In this document: positions 42,727-52,339 of the stretch, one piece after another | Position numbering within the stretch: the first letter of the stretch is position 1 | Layout: every line of letters begins with the position of its first letter | From: Steinernema hermaphroditum | Lineage: Eukaryota; Nematoda; Chromadorea; Rhabditida; Steinernematidae | Assembly: GCA_030435675.1 (NCBI GenBank) | Contig: CM059623.1 | Location: 12,370,092 to 12,434,091, forward strand | Length of the DNA: 64,000 bases | Direction: 5' to 3' | The notes under the pieces: generated by a model | Databases searched by the model: none | What the model was told of the DNA's origin: nothing | The model's input: only the letters and a program-made list of their open reading frames with translations | Made by a program: the position numbers and the translations under genes

Positions 42727-44959
42727 CACTCCGTTTGCCTATGCAATTTCGACTCAAAATTTAGAGAAGATAGATGAGGGGATAAGTGAAGAAAAACCTG
42801 TGCACTGTTATTCACTGTCTGGTCTATTAAATGCGTGGTGGCGTGGAGTATTATTTCTCATGTGCATTTTCGCGGTAATTTCCGAGTCGTGTTCAACAAC
42901 ATCGAGTCAACCGTTATTGTGTAATTGGGATACAACCCCGATGTATCTAAAATTACCCAACGAAATTAATTGTCCACAGTTTAAGTTAGAAGATAGTGAG
43001 AAAATCATGAATATGACTCTAACTGTTCATAAGCCAAATATTATTCAGTTCAATACAAAAGCTTCTGTTTGTAAAATTATAAAATCGAAAGTGGACTACT
43101 ATACCAATTTTGTAGGAGATCACTTTCAGCCTAAGACAGCTGAGAGTATTCATGTACCCATTTTGGAATGTAAAGATATGATAAATAAGAAGAAATGTAG
43201 AGCAGGTGAACTTATGGAGATAGGCGGCATCTCGAAAACTAACAATAAGTTGACTTTTGAATTTCCGTGGCCCATTTTTGGCTCGTTTTCGACAAAAACT
43301 AAAGAAGTAACGAATTGTTTTCTATACGAGTCTAAAGTAATATCGCGTTTTGGAACCGAAAAGATAACATCCCCAGTGGGATCAATCGAAGATTGTGAAT
43401 ACGGAGAAGGTCATTGTGCTTTAGAGAATGGAGCACTTTTGATATGGGAACCAGAGAAAGAACAAAAGTGCCAGTATATTAAACATGCAAAATGGGAGGG
43501 AACAACTTTTGGGAATTCATGGCTTGCGAAAGACCATGAGTTCGCACTAACTTTCCCAGAAAATTATAAAGTTGTTGAAGACTGTAACCAGAAAGTAGTG
43601 ATAGCCGATCAGGGTTTTGCTGTTCCACTTGATGAACTAAGAAATTATTTACCACATAGGAGATCCAAAAGACATATAAATGCGAGTGAAGTAGGGATAG
43701 TAACAAGCAATCAAGAAGCAGCCGCCCTAACTTTTAATAACGTTGATTTAATTCGTTCTCAGGCATCGCTATTTAGTCATGCCATGAGAGCAATCTGTAA
43801 CACATTAAACTCAATGATGAATGCTATTAATATTGGTGCGTATTCCAATCCTTCTCTAATAGCGCGACTGGTACTAAATAGATCTGATGTAGTAGCAATA
43901 AGTACACCTCCGGGTATACTTGAAATATTTCCATGTGCTGAAATTGGAGAGAACAAATACTCGTTTATTCGTAGCAGTCCTGGATGCTATACCAAACCTA
44001 GCGTGAAGTACGTGGTCGCGGGAACTGAGAAAATCGGCTACCTAGACACGACAACACATGAAATCTCTGAATGGGCCTGGCCCATCAAATGCTCAAAGCA
44101 AAAACCGTTTGTCTACTGTGATAATGAATTCCTCTATCAGATTAATGGCGAAACAGGTAAAAGTGCCAGAATTAACCTGACGCAGATTAACTCGGTAGCT
44201 GTGCAGGATAAGGCTGTATTCTTGCAAAAACTCGAACCACATTCCTTTCATAACCTAGTAATAGAAAATCTGGCGGAAGTATTACCATCCACCCATATGG
44301 AAGAGGCCTTTCATGTGGAGAGGATGGAGCAGCTAGTCCAGAGAACCAATGAAGCCACTGTACTCAGAAACACTCATGGAGTAGGAGATCTTGATACTCC
44401 ATTCATAATCTACGTGAATAGTCAATGGAATTTATCAGGCTATGCGACCAGATGGTCTGGAGCATACACAAAACTCTACAGGCGAAGGCCCACAATCAGT
44501 TTACTATTACCGTTACAAACCTTTTCTCAAGAACCATCTGCCCCGGCGCCAGCGCCAGCAGATGAGGAAGAGCTACCATCAATTCTAGCATTAGGTACAC
44601 CATTTTCCGCTCAAGTGCTTGGTAAAGTCGGCACAGTGAACGTGATTATGTTAATCGACACTGGAACCAGTATAACCATAGCACATGAGTCACTGGCTGA
44701 ATTGCTTAACCTATCACTGAACAAAGTTAAGTCAGCGGTGGTTGGAGCCTCAGGCCACTCTATCGGCATCAGAGCAAAAGCTCTAGCCACTATCTCAATA
44801 GCCGGATGCGAATGCACTGGTGTAATCAACTTCACTGCAAACCCACATCTCTTAAGAGGAACCTCATACGACATGATTGTGGGTTGTGATGTACTCAAGA
44901 ACCTACCACCATTTCGAGTTGACATCCGGAACGGATTGTTAACTATGGGCAAGAAGTGA
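42674..44959 (+). CDS. Envelope-like glycoprotein region fused in frame to the retroviral-type protease
   Basis: One open frame (overlapping gag by about 53 bp, ending TGA 44,957-44,959) encodes two modules. The first, about 600 residues, starts with a signal- or anchor-like hydrophobic segment (42,836-42,885; RGVLFLMCIFAVI). It is Cys-rich, has several N-glycosylation sequons (for example NMT, NAS, NRS, NLT, NLS), and a furin-like RRSKR at 43,658-43,672. These are envelope-glycoprotein traits. No hydrophobic C-terminal anchor is evident. After a Pro/Ala-rich linker (SAPAPAPADEEE), the second module is an aspartic protease with LIDTGTS (catalytic Asp codon 44,657) and a second conserved segment (MIVGCDVL). 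No ATG opens the frame near its start, so frameshifting or a spliced RNA would be needed. The glycoprotein's family is not recognised. Confidence 0.8.
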   Translation, partial: VIKVKFETKIKELRKGDNTPFAYAISTQNLEKIDEGISEEKPVHCYSLSGLLNAWWRGVLFLMCIFAVISESCSTTSSQPLLCNWDTTPMYLKLPNEINCPQFKLEDSEKIMNMTLTVHKPNIIQFNTKASVCKIIKSKVDYYTNFVGDHFQPKTAESIHVPILECKDMINKKKCRAGELMEIGGISKTNNKLTFEFPWPIFGSFSTKTKEVTNCFLYESKVISRFGTEKITSPVGSIEDCEYGEGHCALENGALLIWEPEKEQKCQYIKHAKWEGTTFGNSWLAKDHEFALTFPENYKVVEDCNQKVVIADQGFAVPLDELRNYLPHRRSKRHINASEVGIVTSNQEAAALTFNNVDLIRSQASLFSHAMRAICNTLNSMMNAINIGAYSNPSLIARLVLNRSDVVAISTPPGILEIFPCAEIGENKYSFIRSSPGCYTKPSVKYVVAGTEKIGYLDTTTHEISEWAWPIKCSKQKPFVYCDNEFLYQINGETGKSARINLTQINSVAVQDKAVFLQKLEPHSFHNLVIENLAEVLPSTHMEEAFHVERMEQLVQRTNEATVLRNTHGVGDLDTPFIIYVNSQWNLSGYATRWSGAYTKLYRRRPTISLLLPLQTFSQEPSAPAPAPADEEELPSILALGTPFSAQVLGKVGTVNVIMLIDTGTSITIAHESLAELLNLSLNKVKSAVVGASGHSIGIRAKALATISIAGCECTGVINFTANPHLLRGTSYDMIVGCDVLKNLPPFRVDIRNGLLTMGKK

Positions 44960-47614
44960 ATCAGACTTGGCCATCCAAGAAATCAGATCTTACTAAACAT
45001 TCCTGCGAAGTCAGTGGAAAACCGACTTCTGCTACCAGACCGAGAAACTGTCATTAAATGTTCTGTTCCAGACGATCCTAGATATAACAAAAGAGACCTT
45101 TTGGTACATGCCATCAGTGTGAAACTAGCACACTTAGGTGCATACATACCACCCACTGTAGTAACCCCAGAAAATGGACAATTCTGTCTAGCTATCTCAA
45201 ACCCCACGAATGCACCATTAGAGCTATTCTCGAATATGACTATAGCAGCTGTCTGTCGTCTGCAGAAAGTAGACGATCAGCTAGTAGAACCTGGCTTTGA
45301 GAAAAATGAAAACCAATCCAATGTCTATACTGACCCTTCCTATGAGGTGGACTACTCTAAAACAGAGTGCTCAGCCTCCGACAAATCGAAACTAAAAGCT
45401 CTAATCCAGAAATATCATGACGTATTCAGCAAGTCCAAGTATGACTTGGGAAGCTGCAAAGTCGAACCATACTCTTTCAAACTAACCACTAATGAACAAG
45501 TAACTGCCAAGCCATATCGAGTACCATTTAAGTATCGGGCCGAGCTCAAGAAACATGTGGAAGAGCTCGTAGCTGCAGGAATCCTGGTTGAGAAGGACGT
45601 ACCATATGTCAGTCCCATTGTGATAGTCAAAAAGAAGGATGGATCATTACGCCCATGCGTTGACTTTCGAAAACTAAATGCGAAAATGCTAAAAGATAAC
45701 TGGCCTGTTGGTCGAATCTCTGATCTTATTGAACTGCTTGGCGGCAGCACACACTTGCTAATGAGTTCACTTGACCTTAGTCAAGGCTATCACCAATTAT
45801 CAATTTCGGAAGAAGCCACTGAGAAATGTGGAGTAATCCTGGAGGACAAAACTTTTGCCTTCAGGAGACTTCCATTTGGCTTGAAAAACGCAACTTCAGC
45901 ATTCAATAAAGCCATGGCTACTGTGCTGTCAGGGCTCGAAAAGAATGTTGTTGTCTATGTTGATGACGTACTAGTATTCACAAAAACCCCGAACTTTGAT
46001 GACCATCTAAGGGCGCTGGAGACAGTGTTCCAAAGATTTCGTGAATTCAATCTCAAGATATCTCCAAAGAAATGTTTGTTCGCAAGAAGAACTCTAGAAT
46101 TTCTGGGACATAGCATTGGCCCAGAAGGATACACCCCTTCACCAGTGAACCTAGAAGTGATCAAGAATTTTCCCAAACCAACTGACGTAAAAGAAGTCAA
46201 AAGAGTTGTAGCAATGGCTAGCTTCTTTAGACGCCATGTGAAAGGCTTCAGCACAATCGGTGAACCTCTAACAAGGCTGACAAAGAAGGACCAACCCTTT
46301 GATTTCGGCCCAGAGCAGGAGAAGGCTCTGAACGAGATAAAGCGAATCCGAACTTCGAATCCAATAGTTATATATCCAGACTATTACAAACCCTTCGAGC
46401 TATTTGTTGACGCTTCAGGAGTAGCACTAGGCGGTGCGCTCATGCAGCGTGCAGCTGATGATCCGAAGAAATTCCAAGTAATCTCGTACTGTAGCAGAAT
46501 GCTATCCAAAAGTGAACGTAACTGGTCAGCAACTCATATGGAGTTCGCAGCTATAATCTATGCACTAAGAGCGTTTAGACATTATATCTTTATGTCTGAG
46601 GTAGTTCTGCACTCAGATCACAAACCCTTACCATATCTTCTTGACAAAGCAGATGCAAATCCGTGCCTAGCGCGTTGGCTAGTTGAACTCCAAAACCATG
46701 ACTTAAAGATCCAATACATTGAAGGAAAAAGAAATACCGTAGCGGACGCTCTGTCAAGGGCATTCAAAGCCAATACTACTAATGAAAACGAGCTTTCAGA
46801 ATTGGAAGACATTCTCGAACCACCCAGATGTTTAGTAATCACAAGAAGCAAGGAGGTAAAAGAAGTGATCTTGCCCAAGAACAAAGCCAAAGAGCTAATT
46901 CTTCGGGAAGGAAACGGAAAGACTAGCCTGCTGCAAATGCCCACTGAGCAAAGAAAAGACCCTAATCTAACCAATATCATCAATTTTCTCGAAAAAGACA
47001 AAAACTTTGATCCTGACAAGCTTCCAAAAGCCATAGAAAACTATGCGCTGGATAAGCCAGGAGGATCACTATTCTTTGTATATCCATCAAACCTTAAGAA
47101 AATACATAGATGTAAGAGGGCAATAGTGGTGCCTGAACATCTCAAGCTACTAGTGTTTGAAGCTGTCCATCTATCAAAAATGTCCGGTGGACACAGAAAC
47201 TGGAAAGTGTGTTTTAAACGAGCCGAACCATTCTTTTGGGAAACCATGAGACAAGACATTTACTCTTGGTGTAGGGAGTGTCAAATCTGTCAACAATTCC
47301 AGCGAGTTCGAAATGTACGTGTTCCCATGAGGAGCATAGTACCCGAAAAAGTATTTGACATTGTAGGCATGGATCTTTGCGGACCATTGCCCGAAACCCC
47401 AAGACAAAATAGACATATCCTAATCTTGATCTGCTTATTCACTAAACATGTTACAGCTGTAGCCTTGAAAGAGACTACCTCTGTGGCTATAGCTGACGCT
47501 ATCATGACCCGGTTTATTCTAATCCATGGCTGTCCAAGAACCTTACTATCTGATGGTGCTAGAAACCTCAACTCTAAACTCATGACTGACGTCTGCAAAC
47601 TTCTATCAATTTAA
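44960..47614 (+). CDS. pol: pol: reverse transcriptase, RNase H and N-terminal integrase
   Basis: In the same frame as the protease, after a single TGA. There is no ATG at its start, so it depends on readthrough or is a mutated continuation. RT spans about 45,500-46,150, with the palm motif YVDDVLVF at about 45,956 and LPFGLKNATSAF before it. RNase H starts with LFVDASGVALGGAL at about 46,408. Integrase has an N-terminal zinc-finger-like region ending CRECQIC. The first catalytic Asp is at 47,372 (GMDLCGPL) and the second at 47,552 (LLSDGARN). The frame then meets TAA at 47,612. YVDD and the domain order are typical of Ty3/gypsy. Confidence 0.93.
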   Translation: MRLGHPRNQILLNIPAKSVENRLLLPDRETVIKCSVPDDPRYNKRDLLVHAISVKLAHLGAYIPPTVVTPENGQFCLAISNPTNAPLELFSNMTIAAVCRLQKVDDQLVEPGFEKNENQSNVYTDPSYEVDYSKTECSASDKSKLKALIQKYHDVFSKSKYDLGSCKVEPYSFKLTTNEQVTAKPYRVPFKYRAELKKHVEELVAAGILVEKDVPYVSPIVIVKKKDGSLRPCVDFRKLNAKMLKDNWPVGRISDLIELLGGSTHLLMSSLDLSQGYHQLSISEEATEKCGVILEDKTFAFRRLPFGLKNATSAFNKAMATVLSGLEKNVVVYVDDVLVFTKTPNFDDHLRALETVFQRFREFNLKISPKKCLFARRTLEFLGHSIGPEGYTPSPVNLEVIKNFPKPTDVKEVKRVVAMASFFRRHVKGFSTIGEPLTRLTKKDQPFDFGPEQEKALNEIKRIRTSNPIVIYPDYYKPFELFVDASGVALGGALMQRAADDPKKFQVISYCSRMLSKSERNWSATHMEFAAIIYALRAFRHYIFMSEVVLHSDHKPLPYLLDKADANPCLARWLVELQNHDLKIQYIEGKRNTVADALSRAFKANTTNENELSELEDILEPPRCLVITRSKEVKEVILPKNKAKELILREGNGKTSLLQMPTEQRKDPNLTNIINFLEKDKNFDPDKLPKAIENYALDKPGGSLFFVYPSNLKKIHRCKRAIVVPEHLKLLVFEAVHLSKMSGGHRNWKVCFKRAEPFFWETMRQDIYSWCRECQICQQFQRVRNVRVPMRSIVPEKVFDIVGMDLCGPLPETPRQNRHILILICLFTKHVTAVALKETTSVAIADAIMTRFILIHGCPRTLLSDGARNLNSKLMTDVCKLLSI

Positions 47615-48322
47615 AGACAAGTCAGTATTCCTTACTATTCACGTGGAAATGGCTGTACTGAACGAGCCATTGGCGTATTTAATTCTATGCTGAAAAAGCA
47701 CCTGAATGACCCTAGACAACTGTCATGGGACTTAGCTCTGCCATACATTAACTTTACCTACAATACTTCTACTCATAGCTCTCATGGAGACATCCCAATG
47801 TTTTTAATTTCTGGACGCGATGCAATGATGCCAATCGAGCGATTGTTCACCCCAGCGAGTAACCAAATCTATGATGGCACTGATATTGCTGAATTCAAAT
47901 ACGAACTGGTAACCAATCTGCGAAAAGCGTGGAAAACAGCAGCCGAGCATGCGCAAAAGCAGCGCGCGATCGCAAAGCGCCAATACGATAAAACCGCAAA
48001 AGAGTCAGAAATCAAAGTGGGTGAGCGCGTGTGGTTGCGCGACCAGCGGCCAAAGCCCGGCCTCTCGCGAAAATTCACGCCTGCAATGAGGGAGGAATTA
48101 TTTCGAGTAGTTGACGTGCAGGATAGTTATGCCTGGCTCATTCCAATTGATCAACCAGATAACGTACCCAAGAAAGTCCATCTCTCTCAAATCAGACCGA
48201 ATCATTCCCCTAGTGGACCTATCGTAACCAAATCAGAAACTCCAGACAACGAACCAACTCATAAATATGCCTTACGCTCGAAATCCAAAACCGACGACCT
48301 AGCATTTGTCTATAAGCCATAA
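47615..48322 (+). CDS. pol: pol: integrase C-terminal part
   Basis: Same frame as the preceding pol, directly after the TAA. The catalytic Glu (codon 47,660) lies 36 codons after the second Asp, so the DD35E geometry is intact and the stop sits inside the spacer. The remainder contains a basic helix-rich segment (KQRAIAKRQYDKTAKE), VGERVWLRDQRPKPGLSRKF as in gypsy integrase tails, and HLSQIRPNHS near the end. No envelope gene follows; 48,323-48,774 is AT-rich and non-coding. Confidence 0.9.
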   Translation, partial: RQVSIPYYSRGNGCTERAIGVFNSMLKKHLNDPRQLSWDLALPYINFTYNTSTHSSHGDIPMFLISGRDAMMPIERLFTPASNQIYDGTDIAEFKYELVTNLRKAWKTAAEHAQKQRAIAKRQYDKTAKESEIKVGERVWLRDQRPKPGLSRKFTPAMREELFRVVDVQDSYAWLIPIDQPDNVPKKVHLSQIRPNHSPSGPIVTKSETPDNEPTHKYALRSKSKTDDLAFVYKP

Positions 48323-48774
48323 ACTCCAGATCCATTATCTTATCTCTGAAGAGACGTCTAAGAATCAACAAATTTATCGAATAACTATCCAACCAAAATA
48401 AGCTATCGTCTTAAGCAACAATAGCCTATCTCATCAACTATCCATCCAATAATCGCTCACGATACCAAACTTAATCTCGAACCCAGGAAATCCATTCCAA
48501 TCTATACTTGATCTTGGTATTCAGCAAACTGTGCAAATGACAATTGTCTGAACGCTACCAATACGAGAAGCCATAAATTCGTGACGCGATCAGAATTTTT
48601 TCGAAGTTAACCTATTCTAGAAAGCATAATTCCATTTCAGATAACGGTCAGATAACAGAAGACCGAGCACCTAGCTGGAAGATATTCCTAACACATTTAA
48701 GCGCAAAAGCCTCATCCCATAGATTCCACTCAACAAATTGTGGATCGGAGAATAAAGTGTGGGGTCACACTTTC

Positions 48775-48787
48775 TTCAGGGGGGAGT
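48775..48787 (+). other. Polypurine tract
   Basis: CAGGGGGGAG immediately before the 3' LTR, the usual plus-strand primer site. It fixes the LTR start at TGTCAAGG (48,788). Confidence 0.75.
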
Positions 48788-49650
48788 TGTCAAGGCTGTA
48801 AGAATACACATGTCTGTAATAAATATGTAGTAATTATAGAAGCTGTAGAAAGCAGAGAAGACACCGCGGAAAGGTTGGGAAAGCGACACAGAATAATGAA
48901 GTATCATTTAGGTAGAGGAAGACCAGCTACGAACACGGAAAACGACGACGAACAACGAAACGACGACCAACACCGGAACATACCATATAAGGGCATCAAT
49001 CGGACAAACGGGATCACAGATGGAAAGCGAGGACAACAGACAATGACGAACGCAGAAAACCCGGAGTAAAACGGTCAAGTTTAAAGCTTTTTAGAGGTGT
49101 TAGAAATCAAATAAAAATGGTTTCATTTTAGAAAACGAAAATGCAACTTTCCAATCGATAAAGCGATGATTCATAGGACCCGCGGACGCACCGGAAGTGA
49201 TCATGGGCGGAGCTACGAACTGCGGGAAAGCTTGCCGCATCAGCTGTCCAATAAGCAATAGGAGGGACTTCCACTAAATCGATTGATTCCAGACATAAAA
49301 ACTACCCTGCGGCGCGTACAGGAAGCAGTATATAAGAGCGGCCCAGCGTCACTAAGATCGAAGCTCAGGACGCAGGTCCCTCAGGGAGAGGACCGACTGA
49401 AGCTGGACGACTAGCCTGGAGCGGTTCCGGAGTCGTGGTGTTGCGTAGGACCGAGGGCGTGTTAAGAGCCCGCTCCGTTTTCGCGTGATTATTTGATTGC
49501 GCGCGTAGACATAAAAAGAAGTGATCCCCTCAAGTGTGTGACATTCTCTCCGGGGTCTCATCAGTGGCAGGGGACGTGTTTACGACGATTGAGACTGATT
49601 AAAACGTGTCCAGAGCTCTTAGAGTTCCGGGAGTAGAAACCTAATTTAAC
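48788..49650 (+). repeat. 3' LTR, full length (863 bp)
   Basis: Begins TGTCAAGGCTG after the polypurine tract and ends ..CCTAATTTAAC. It carries a 45 bp block (49,121-49,165) absent from the left LTR. The TATATAAG element is at 49,329-49,336. Short frames inside are LTR shadows. Confidence 0.92.
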
Positions 49651-50940
49651 TGTATTCAGACATCATCCACCGTCAAAGTGGACAAACAATGATAAGATGC
49701 TCAGAAACAGAAATGATAACGTTGACCTGCAATCTTGCTGAAAGGCCAAGTCGATTCCTCTGTACTTCTCCGCTGCTCACGGTTTCACTACACCTTCTAG
49801 AATCCTTTTCTGATACATCTCGGCCGTTAAACGGCCATTTTTCTCACAAAACACCACAGGACATAAATTCGAGCCCCGACCATCTTCGCGTGATGCCTCT
49901 TTTCGACAATGACGGCACGCGGACACCTTTGGAAAGCCATCACTGATGATTCTGATGATTGTGCATTGGTTGGACGGTGAATCGGTTATGATTTATGAAC
50001 AGGATTTGGTCCTGTTCCGAACAGGCGCTGGTCCTCATGAAGCGATGTTTTTGGGGTCTTGTCTTTTTTTCTTGTGGTTTTAGGACTTGTTCTTTCACTT
50101 TCTTGTAAGGAAACATCTTTAGATCTTTCTTCAATGTTCGCCGTACACGTATTCAGATTCAGATTTTCAGATTCTGTACTCTTTAGCCAACTTTATTGAA
50201 CTTCGGGCTGAATTCCGGTTCAACTTCTTTAGGATAGCTTCTTGAACAGCCGGAGTTCGCATTGGTTTCTTTTCACCTTTTCAGGTCCTCTGCTTGACCT
50301 GTTATATCTCCCTGTAACGCTCAAAGACTCGTTTGACCTCACATCGCCCGAATGCGGGGGCTTTTACAGTACCCAGATTCGAGTTTCCGAGCTTATGCAT
50401 CAGAACTATGGAAAATCAGTCTTCAAATGTAACGATTTTTCCAATGAACAACTGTGAAATTACAGCTATTAACAGATATTGAAATATAGGACTGAAATAG
50501 GACGATGAACACGAATATGGAGTTCAAACGTGCTCAAACTCTCGAAAATCCACTTAAATCAACGAATCAAAAATGTTGCAGTTTATCTGGGACATCATGC
50601 ATGCTTTCCGTTTTCGAGCCGTTTTCGACAAAGTTCAGTTTTCGAAAAATTGATTATATTTTCGGCTCATTTCCACTTGATTTTTTCGCTTCAACTCATC
50701 GATGGACTTGCATTTTAATCCGTGTCGTACTGTGGTTCGGTGCTCTACGGCTTCGCTCTTCATACTCTCTCTTACAGGCGTTGTCAATTGACGAAAGGAC
50801 GACTGCTGAGCTCGATAAGATTAAGAGGTATTGGGCGATGTTGTTGGGCCAGCGACGAGTACTAGAAACTTATCAGTGTTTTTTACTCTTCAGTAGGACA
50901 GGATTGTTTCGGTGTTCCTAATGTGAGGGCGCGACGTAAT
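49651..50940. other. Intergenic DNA
   Basis: No supported gene. Frames of up to 138 codons use non-ATG starts and show no domain. No ATTTTTG motif. Confidence 0.4.
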
Positions 50941-50995
50941 TGCGCGCGAGGGCATATGCAAACCGGTCCTCCGGGTTGCATATGCCTCTTCGCGC
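50941..50995. other. Long near-perfect hairpin
   Basis: GGCATATGCAAACCGG (50,951-50,966) pairs with CCGGGTTGCATATGCC (50,971-50,986) with one mismatch and a 4 nt loop. The pairing extends outward imperfectly through TGCGCGCGAG against CTCTTCGCGCA. The whole is about 55 bp. It sits about 420 bp before the next gene. It could be a structured RNA precursor or a small inverted-repeat element; no target duplication was seen. Confidence 0.75.
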
Positions 50996-51346
50996 ATGTT
51001 GCTTGTCAGTAGTGCGGGTTGCAATCGCCGTTGGCGGTCGCTTCTCTTCCACTCTGTTTGCGGAGATAAAGAACTAAACCCCAACCAAACCTACTCTAAC
51101 ACTAACATTCGAATTCGGAGCTTCAAGAACGTCCTATAACTCTGCCGTATTGAGACCAAACAATTCGGCGCGGCAAACAATTGAAATGAGCTCAGTGGAA
51201 GTGATGATATATAGCCAAATCCGGTTTGTGACAAATTGTAGTAAACACTGAGCCCAAGCCTTTCGCGGCACATCCACTTCATCAGATTTCGTCTTGAGAA
51301 GCATACAAGCGGTGCGTGTGCGCATTGCAATGTGTGAGGTCGTTCC

Positions 51347-51354
51347 TATATAAA
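51347..51354 (+). promoter_or_regulatory. TATA box of the 51.4 kb gene
   Basis: TATATAAA 59 bp before the ATG, followed by GC-rich sequence. No acceptor lies between, so the transcript is probably not trans-spliced. Confidence 0.6.
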
Positions 51355-51412
51355 CCGCAAACTCCATCCACGCGCAGAGCCGCAACGATCTCCCTAGCAT
51401 CGGATTTTCATC

Positions 51413-52285
51413 ATGAACGCCATCCCGTTTCTTTTTTGTGAAGAAGTCTGCAGAATCTCGCCCATCAAGACGTTAGGCGCACTTTTGACGCTACACTCTT
51501 TCTGGTACCATTCGGCTAAGACGACCATCGAAAAATCGGTCAACATCGACTTTTTCGTCAGCCAGAATCAGAGTGAATTCCGATGTCTGACAAAGAATGC
51601 CACGGACTCCAACGTATTGCTTTCCATTCACGCTTTGAGGAACCCCCGCATCAATAAAGTGAAGGTGAATGGGGAGAGTTCAGTGCCCGAAGAGACGACG
51701 CGGAAGATCGAAGATTTCAAAGGGAAGCTCAACTCGCATTGCAATGTACTGATAGTGACAAACTTTGTCAGTATCGAAATGAAGAAATGGAACATGAAGC
51801 TGGCGAGCACGTTCAAAACAATAAAAATCAGTAAAACCACGATCACCGAGGCGTTTTTCAATTGGATCGAGAGTCAAAAGAACTTAGAATATCTACTATT
51901 AACCGACATCCTACTGGATAGGCCATTTGAAATTAAAGAACGGCTTTTGGCTATGCTCAAGGAGAGGAAGCAGCTAAAGTACCTAGAAGGCTCGATGGAG
52001 GGCGACCTCTATCTCGACTCCGAGTTCATCAAGGATTTGACGAGCATGTGGAAGAAATGTCCCAAATGCTTAGGTCGCACTTTCGTCGTTAAAACGTACC
52101 TAGGCAAAAAGGAGCAGGAACGATTGACACGCGAGGTTTACGGCAATCCTATTGGGAACCTGCATTTCCGCATGCACACTCAAGGAATGACTTTTACGAG
52201 GAACTTCGACAGTTTCGCGTTCGAGTACCAAAACTCGGGTACCTACAAGCAGATCATGGAATATCTTGAATGTTATCTTGACTAG
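51413..52285 (+). CDS. Single-exon nematode-type orphan protein, 290 residues
   Basis: ATG at 51,413 with a TATA box 59 bp upstream and AATAAA 43 bp after the stop, so all gene signals are present without introns. The start, MNAIPFLFCEEVCRI, resembles the opening of large lineage-specific, F-box-like families in some nematodes, in which a short N-terminal helix is followed by diverged repeat-like segments. The body alternates short strands and helices (FFNWIESQKNLEYLLLTDILL), reminiscent of leucine-rich repeats. No signal peptide or membrane segment is clear, so the protein is probably intracellular. No catalytic motif is visible. Which family it belongs to is a guess; that it is a real gene is well supported. 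Confidence 0.85.
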   Translation: MNAIPFLFCEEVCRISPIKTLGALLTLHSFWYHSAKTTIEKSVNIDFFVSQNQSEFRCLTKNATDSNVLLSIHALRNPRINKVKVNGESSVPEETTRKIEDFKGKLNSHCNVLIVTNFVSIEMKKWNMKLASTFKTIKISKTTITEAFFNWIESQKNLEYLLLTDILLDRPFEIKERLLAMLKERKQLKYLEGSMEGDLYLDSEFIKDLTSMWKKCPKCLGRTFVVKTYLGKKEQERLTREVYGNPIGNLHFRMHTQGMTFTRNFDSFAFEYQNSGTYKQIMEYLECYLD

Positions 52286-52327
52286 TGACTTTTTCATCCA
52301 CTAGCACTATGTGTCTTTATTGTGTTA

Positions 52328-52333
52328 AATAAA
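52328..52333 (+). terminator. Poly(A) signal of the 51.4 kb gene
   Basis: AATAAA 43 bp after the stop codon. Confidence 0.8.
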
Positions 52334-52339
52334 ATAGCC

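Larger units (their letters stand above)
40323..49650 (+). mobile_element. Ty3/gypsy-type LTR retrotransposon with an envelope-like segment between gag and protease
   Basis: An element of about 9.3 kb: 5' LTR (40,323-41,126), primer-binding site from 41,127, gag with zinc knuckle, envelope-like glycoprotein region fused to protease, RT, RNase H, DD35E integrase, polypurine tract, 3' LTR (48,788-49,650). The order PR-RT-RH-IN assigns it to Ty3/gypsy. The LTRs are nearly identical apart from three indels, so the insertion looks recent. The coding region is nevertheless broken: a -1 frame change in gag, TGA at 44,957-44,959, and TAA at 47,612-47,614. Target duplication cannot be judged because the outer 18 bp of the left LTR are missing. 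It should be immobile alone unless those stops are recoded. Confidence 0.95.

Noticed and set aside
48740..49069. 109-codon frame at the 3' LTR
   Set aside because: Lies mostly inside LTR sequence, and the same frame recurs in the left LTR; shadow of a repeat, not env.
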